Shown piece by piece: positions 60,468-64,000 of a stretch of 64,000 bases of DNA; within the stretch, counting starts at the first letter, position 1, and each line of letters starts with the position of its first letter. The notes beneath the pieces were generated by a model, which was given only the letters and a program-made list of their open reading frames with translations, did no database searches and had not been told where the DNA came from. The DNA comes from Marinicella meishanensis (GTDB lineage Bacteria > Pseudomonadota > Gammaproteobacteria > Xanthomonadales > Marinicellaceae). The stretch lies in NCBI RefSeq assembly GCF_019931145.1, contig NZ_JAIOUV010000008.1, positions 124,001-188,000 on the forward strand, written 5' to 3'. The position numbers and the translations under genes are program-made.

Positions 60468-60509
60468 CAGCCAACAGGCTGCTGTGGGTGTTAAGATAAG
60501 TCTTTTTTG

Positions 60510-60821
60510 ATGACAACACCCATGAACCCAACCACCCTCGACAACTTACCCCTGATCAAAGCCCGTGTACTGGATCGCCTGATCGATCACCTGGACCAGC
60601 ACAAAGAAGTGCAAAATATCGACCTGATGATCCTGGCCAAATTCTGCCGCAACTGCCTGTCCAAATGGATGGTCGCCGAAGCCGAAGCTTTGGGTGAAAC
60701 CCTGGGCATTGAAGACGCCCGCCGCAGCGTCTACAAAATGGATTACGCCGAGTGGAAAGCCAAACACCAGACCGAAGCCACCCCCGAACAGCTGGCCCAA
60801 TTCCAACAATCCCAAAAATAA
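60510..60821 (+). CDS. DUF1244 family protein
   Basis: 103 residues, no signal peptide. The core ILAKFCRNCLSKWMVAEAEA and the C-terminal VYKMDYAEWKAKHQTEATPE identify the DUF1244 family, small cytosolic proteins of unknown function common in proteobacteria, with a conserved Cys-Arg-Asn-Cys. ATGs at 60510 and 60522 are both possible. Stands alone between the TLDc gene and a repeat cluster. Confidence 0.88.
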   Translation: MTTPMNPTTLDNLPLIKARVLDRLIDHLDQHKEVQNIDLMILAKFCRNCLSKWMVAEAEALGETLGIEDARRSVYKMDYAEWKAKHQTEATPEQLAQFQQSQK

Positions 60822-60862
60822 TCAATTCTGCCGATCTCCGAACCGCATAAGGCGTCACCAAC

Positions 60863-60920
60863 CATGATGATGGGCGAAGCCCAACCTACGCTCTGTGGGG
60901 TGGGCTTTGCCCACCCCAAA
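60863..60920. repeat. GATGGGC / GTGGGCTTTGCCCAC palindromic repeat cluster
   Basis: Contains GATGGGCGAAGCCCAACC (60869-60886) and GGGGTGGGCTTTGCCCACCC (about 60897-60916), each with an internal inverted repeat. Related copies are at 58708-58867. Confidence 0.6.
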
Positions 60921-60954
60921 TAAGCGCACCGTGCCTGTCGAGTCCCTATCGGTT

Positions 60955-60982
60955 GTCATCCTGCGGCTTGACCGCAGGATCC
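60955..60982 (+). repeat. Dispersed palindromic repeat (GTCAT...GGATCC family)
   Basis: GTC, stem ATCCTGCGG (60958-60966), loop CTTGA, stem CCGCAGGAT (60972-60980), CC. The 9-bp stem is perfect and differs in sequence from other copies while loop and ends are conserved. Confidence 0.85.
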
Positions 60983-61040
60983 AGGCAGGTAATACTTGCA
61001 GCCTCTACAGGTCATCTAACAGCCGACATTCAAACCACCT

Positions 61041-61068
61041 GGATTCTGTGGTCAAGCCACAGAATGAC
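61041..61068 (-). repeat. Dispersed palindromic repeat, inverted partner
   Basis: GG, stem ATTCTGTGG (61043-61051), loop TCAAG, stem CCACAGAAT (61057-61065), GAC. Inverted to the copy at 60955-60982, so the two form a paired unit 58 bp apart. Confidence 0.85.
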
Positions 61069-61119
61069 ACAGTTTGTGGTAATGAATAATCTGAATAGGA
61101 TTCTTCATTGGAACCTTTT

Positions 61120-61980
61120 TCACCGATTGAACACCACCGTTCTGACCCCGTTAATCAGCACCCGGTGTTCGGCATGCCACTTGACCGCGCGGTTCAGCAC
61201 CATGGCTTCGATGTCACGGCCGATGTTGGTCAACTCTTCGGGTGAATTGGCGTGGGAAACCCGTTCCACCGCCTGCTCAATGATGGGTCCTTCGTCCAGA
61301 TCAGCGGTGACATAATGGGCGGTGGCGCCAATTTGTTTGACCCCGCGATGGAATGCCTGATGATACGGCCTGGCGCCAACAAAACCCGGTAAAAAGGAGT
61401 GATGGATGTTGATGATGCGACCGGCCAGTAGTTCACACAGCCCGGGAGACAAGATTTGCATATAGCGGGCCAGCACCAACAAATCCGCGCCACTGTCTTG
61501 ATACACCATGAGCAGCTTGGCCTCTTGCTCGGCTTTCTGGTCCTTTTCGATCGGCAGATAATGGTAAGTCAGACCGTACCACTCGGCCATTTTTTCCATG
61601 ATCCGATGGTTCGACACCACCCCCACCACCTCAATGGGTAAGCTTTGGTTGCGCCAGGCATTGAGCATGGCATTCAAGCAATGCCCCCAGTTGGACACCG
61701 CGATCAACACCTTGGGCCGGTGATATCGGTCGTGCATTTGCCAGCGCATGCGCATGCGCTCAGCCACTGGTGCAAAGGCCTGACGGATCGTGCTCAAAGT
61801 CTGTTCAGTACCGGCATTCTCCAACACGGTGCGCATGAAAAACAAATTGGTGTGCGGGTCTTCATGCTGCGATGACTCGATGATGTTGAATTGCTGGTCA
61901 GCGAAATGGTTGGCCACCGCCGCCACCACGCCAATTTGGTCCGGACAGCTGAGTTTTAAGATGATTTGTTGTTGGGCCAT
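61120..61980 (-). CDS. purU: Formyltetrahydrofolate deformylase
   Basis: 286 residues. An N-terminal ACT domain (ILKLSCPDQIGVVAAVANHF, about 5-80) precedes a formyltransferase-fold domain with VLIAVSNWGHCLNAMLNAWR, PIEVVGVVSNHRIMEKMAEW, RIINIHHSFLPGFVGARPYH and ATAHYVTADLDEGPIIEQ. The conserved Asn, His and Asp of the catalytic site are in these last two blocks. It hydrolyses 10-formyl-THF to THF and formate, balancing one-carbon pools. ATG 61980 is chosen over GTG 61986. A single-gene unit on the minus strand. Confidence 0.95.
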   Translation of the reverse strand: MAQQQIILKLSCPDQIGVVAAVANHFADQQFNIIESSQHEDPHTNLFFMRTVLENAGTEQTLSTIRQAFAPVAERMRMRWQMHDRYHRPKVLIAVSNWGHCLNAMLNAWRNQSLPIEVVGVVSNHRIMEKMAEWYGLTYHYLPIEKDQKAEQEAKLLMVYQDSGADLLVLARYMQILSPGLCELLAGRIINIHHSFLPGFVGARPYHQAFHRGVKQIGATAHYVTADLDEGPIIEQAVERVSHANSPEELTNIGRDIEAMVLNRAVKWHAEHRVLINGVRTVVFNR

Positions 61981-62158
61981 GTGCACGCTTGTTCCATCCT
62001 TAAAAGGCGTATATTACAAACCACACCAACATTCATCAATAGCCACCAGAGCTACAATGCAAAAAGAAAGACTCTGGGTACCGGCACCCGTTTTCACTGG
62101 GGGCAGGCTCTTCGCCGGTAAATCGTCAAGGATAATGTTGACTTTAACTTCCAAAACC

Positions 62159-62236
62159 ATCATCCTCGGGCTTGGCTTACATGGACCTAAGTCCTTGAAT
62201 CGAGACAGGATCGGAGATCGTGAACCGTGGATCCAC
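62159..62236 (+). repeat. Dispersed palindromic repeat, long form
   Basis: Second long-form copy: CATCCTCGGGCTTGGCTTAC at the left (62161-62180) and a GGATCCA-type right end near 62229-62235, with an insert almost identical to that at 45682-45730. It lies in the 368-bp gene-free stretch between purU and the lipoprotein gene. Confidence 0.8.
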
Positions 62237-62348
62237 TGGTTAAACATTCAGGAGAACATTGACTTCACATCAATTGAAACTGGAACTTTGGATATTTCAC
62301 CACACTTGATTATTCGGCACCAAACAACGCGGCTGTTCCTGTGCGTAA

Positions 62349-62870
62349 CTACTGATAAATGAAATCAATGTGGTTGGTGATTTCGGCCGAAATGTGTTGA
62401 ATCGAAACCCACTCCATATCGAATGGCACGCCCATGGCATGGGCAAAGTCTCCGGCTTTGATGTGGACGTTGCCATCATCAAATCGCACACTCAATTGGC
62501 TGATGCTTTCGCCCAACTCGATCATGGACTCAAACCAAACGTCTTCCCCTGACACCACCATCAGGTCTATCGTGGGGCCAGGCTGGGTGCCATATTCTAT
62601 GGTTAAGTAATGGTCTCGCTTCAGGTCCTTCAAGACCACAGCCAAGCGCGGTTCATCGTCTTCATCGCTGGATTCAATCACCGGTTTGATGGAGAAATCA
62701 AGGTTCAACCCAGCCAAATATTTGGCCTCAAAAAAGAACTCTTCATAATTACTGGGAGACAATTTTTGAGCAATGACCGCATCGTATTGCTCAGTCGGTA
62801 CCGCCTCTGGTGCTTCAAACTGACACCCTGTCAACAACAAGACCCACACCATGAGCATGCCCAACCTCAT
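62349..62870 (-). CDS. Lipoprotein of unknown function
   Basis: 173 residues. A lipoprotein signal LMVWVLLLTGCQFEA has a lipobox Leu-Thr-Gly-Cys at about residue 16. The mature part is acidic and strand-rich (DLMVVSGEDVWFESMIELGE; LSVRFDDGNVHIKAGDFAHA). No family recognised. Its ATG overlaps the stop of the upstream TPR gene by 4 bp, so the two probably act together in the envelope. Confidence 0.75.
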   Translation of the reverse strand: MRLGMLMVWVLLLTGCQFEAPEAVPTEQYDAVIAQKLSPSNYEEFFFEAKYLAGLNLDFSIKPVIESSDEDDEPRLAVVLKDLKRDHYLTIEYGTQPGPTIDLMVVSGEDVWFESMIELGESISQLSVRFDDGNVHIKAGDFAHAMGVPFDMEWVSIQHISAEITNHIDFIYQ

Positions 62871-64000
62871 AACTTCTCCTGCAGCAACTTGGCTTTGATG
62901 TGGACAATTTCATGGGTTTCTGAGTCCTCAGTGAAGCGCACCAAATCGGCCAATGCACTGGCAAAAAAGTTGCCATCCTCGCCTTTGATGTAAGCATAAT
63001 AGGCATCCAGAAAATCCAGGTCAGTTTGCTGCGCTTTTTTCAGCAACTCAAATGCCGCCTCATATTGCCCTTGTTGGATGTGGATGCGAGCCAGCATGGT
63101 CCACTCATAGGCCAGATCCGTGTTATCAGAAAATGCCATGGCCGCTTCGACCGTCTGTTGCGCCTGCTCGTAGTCCCCCAATTGATACCAGGCCGTGGCC
63201 AAATTGTTGCGCAACAACACCGAATCAAAGCCCCGATCCAAAGCCATTTGGAAAACTTCACTGGCTCGTTGCATTTTGTTTGACTTGATTAAATTGAAGC
63301 CGTAGTTGTTATAAGTCGCCCGATCCGGGTCTTTGCTGTCCAAAATCTCTTGAAACAAGGTTTCCGCCGCATCCAGCTGTCCCAGCTCATCCAAAATGGT
63401 GGCCTTGAGGAACATGTTGTAGCGTTGTGGCTGATTCAGCTCGATGGCCTGGTTGATGGCCTTGAGGGCAGCCTCATACGATTCCATGTCATACCAGGCT
63501 TTGGCTTGCCCTTCGTAATAGTCACCGTCACTGGGGTCTTCGGCAATGGCTAAGGTGAAATCATGCAATGCCATCTGCGGAGAATCGTCATTGATATACG
63601 CCCAACCGCGGCGCTCCAACATCACCCCCTTGTTGCCATGCTGCAAGCCCAAAGTGGCGTAGTTGATGGCATCCAATGGCCGGTCCATCAAGGTGGAGAT
63701 GTGACTCAGCTGGTAATATGTTTCCCAAAAGAAATCAATGAATTGGCGTGCGGTGTGCATGTCTTGCAAAGCCTGATCGTAATCACCCAGCTGTTTGTAT
63801 CGCCACCCCCTGGAATAATACAGACGATCGTTTTGGGGCGAGATGGCAATGGCCCGGTCATAATAGGCAATGGCGGTGTGATAAGCGCCCAATTCAGAAT
63901 GGGCCATGGCTTGGTGGCTCAACACACAAACTTGATTGGCATCGACTGCTGTGATGGCACCCAGCATGGTCAAGGTTTGCTGATAATCTGCGCTTTCATA
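62867..64000 (-). CDS. TPR-repeat protein (partial, N-terminus off the right edge)
   Basis: At least 377 residues; the frame is open to the right edge and the true start is outside the window. The visible chain is a run of 34-residue tetratricopeptide repeats, for example AYHTAIAYYDRAIAISPQND, YDQALQDMHTARQFIDFFWE, ATYNNYGFNLIKSNKMQRAS and EVFQMALDRGFDSVLLRNNL. TPR arrays mediate protein-protein binding; there is no enzymatic motif. It is coupled by a 4-bp overlap to a downstream lipoprotein gene. Confidence 0.85.
   Translation of the reverse strand, partial: YESADYQQTLTMLGAITAVDANQVCVLSHQAMAHSELGAYHTAIAYYDRAIAISPQNDRLYYSRGWRYKQLGDYDQALQDMHTARQFIDFFWETYYQLSHISTLMDRPLDAINYATLGLQHGNKGVMLERRGWAYINDDSPQMALHDFTLAIAEDPSDGDYYEGQAKAWYDMESYEAALKAINQAIELNQPQRYNMFLKATILDELGQLDAAETLFQEILDSKDPDRATYNNYGFNLIKSNKMQRASEVFQMALDRGFDSVLLRNNLATAWYQLGDYEQAQQTVEAAMAFSDNTDLAYEWTMLARIHIQQGQYEAAFELLKKAQQTDLDFLDAYYAYIKGEDGNFFASALADLVRFTEDSETHEIVHIKAKLLQEKL

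Noticed and set aside
60468-60481. CAGCC/GGCTG hairpin as the terminator of the TLDc gene
   Set aside because: The stem is only 5 bp and the T-run starts about 20 nt later, too far for a typical intrinsic terminator.

Overview
The window reads as about 64 kb of chromosome from a Gram-negative gammaproteobacterium of roughly 50% GC. I place it near the Xanthomonadales / Marinicella-type lineages. This is inference, resting on a XanB2-type chorismatase beside a Crp/Clp-type regulator, the divergent rluC/rne pair, a FabR-controlled desaturase operon, and many large secreted proteins with Asp- or aromatic-rich C-terminal tails. There are no rRNA, tRNA, prophage or CRISPR loci. Housekeeping anchors are gltX, nfuA, rluC, rne, crp, cysS, sufE, nagZ, fadH and purU.

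Layout. 1-1.6 kb: alkylation-repair genes (an MGMT-like fragment and a 3-methyladenine glycosylase) and an interrupted ORF. 1.6-8.2 kb: a three-gene RND efflux operon whose outer-membrane subunit is fused to an ABC-type substrate-binding domain. 8.3-8.8 kb: a small potassium channel split by an in-frame TAA. 8.9-11.9 kb: a secreted subtilase, a threonine aldolase and a DUF3429 membrane protein. 12-17.1 kb: a TonB receptor / YfiR / GGDEF-EAL operon, probably an outer-membrane-to-c-di-GMP signalling line. 17.4-21 kb: a serine hydrolase convergent with a membrane winged-helix/TPR regulator, then a SOUL protein. 21-26 kb: a six-gene operon (esterase, nfuA, thioredoxin-TPR chaperone, phosphatase, gltX, AAC(3)-I-like acetyltransferase). 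26-30.8 kb: a secreted metzincin, then fabR, ferredoxin reductase and fatty-acid desaturase, with a clear operator over the promoter. 30.8-36.7 kb: secreted M28 peptidase, CSLREA beta-helix protein and G8-domain protein.

36.8-44.9 kb is mostly core: rluC, a long rne leader with a hairpin over the ribosome binding site, rne with 24 tandem pentapeptide repeats, crp, a XanB2-like chorismatase, cysS and sufE. 45-46.6 kb is an accessory island: a GIY-YIG nuclease between inverted copies of a dispersed palindromic repeat, then a terminator and the 3' end of a lost subtilase gene. 46.6-55.4 kb holds three secreted proteins that share an uncharacterised domain on unrelated partners (NHL propeller, metallo-beta-lactamase, M23 peptidase), a second winged-helix/TPR regulator and a second subtilase. 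55.6-64 kb: nagZ-fadH, a secreted pair that includes a TLDc-domain protein, DUF1244, purU, and a TPR/lipoprotein pair that runs off the right edge.

The strongest leads for something undescribed are the GIY-YIG/palindrome unit and its repeat family, a shared short C-terminal motif (Asp-hydrophobic-Ile-Phe/Trp ... Phe/Met) on four otherwise unrelated secreted proteins, the shared two-cysteine domain, the secreted TLDc protein with its partner that lacks a normal start codon, and the TolC/substrate-binding fusion.
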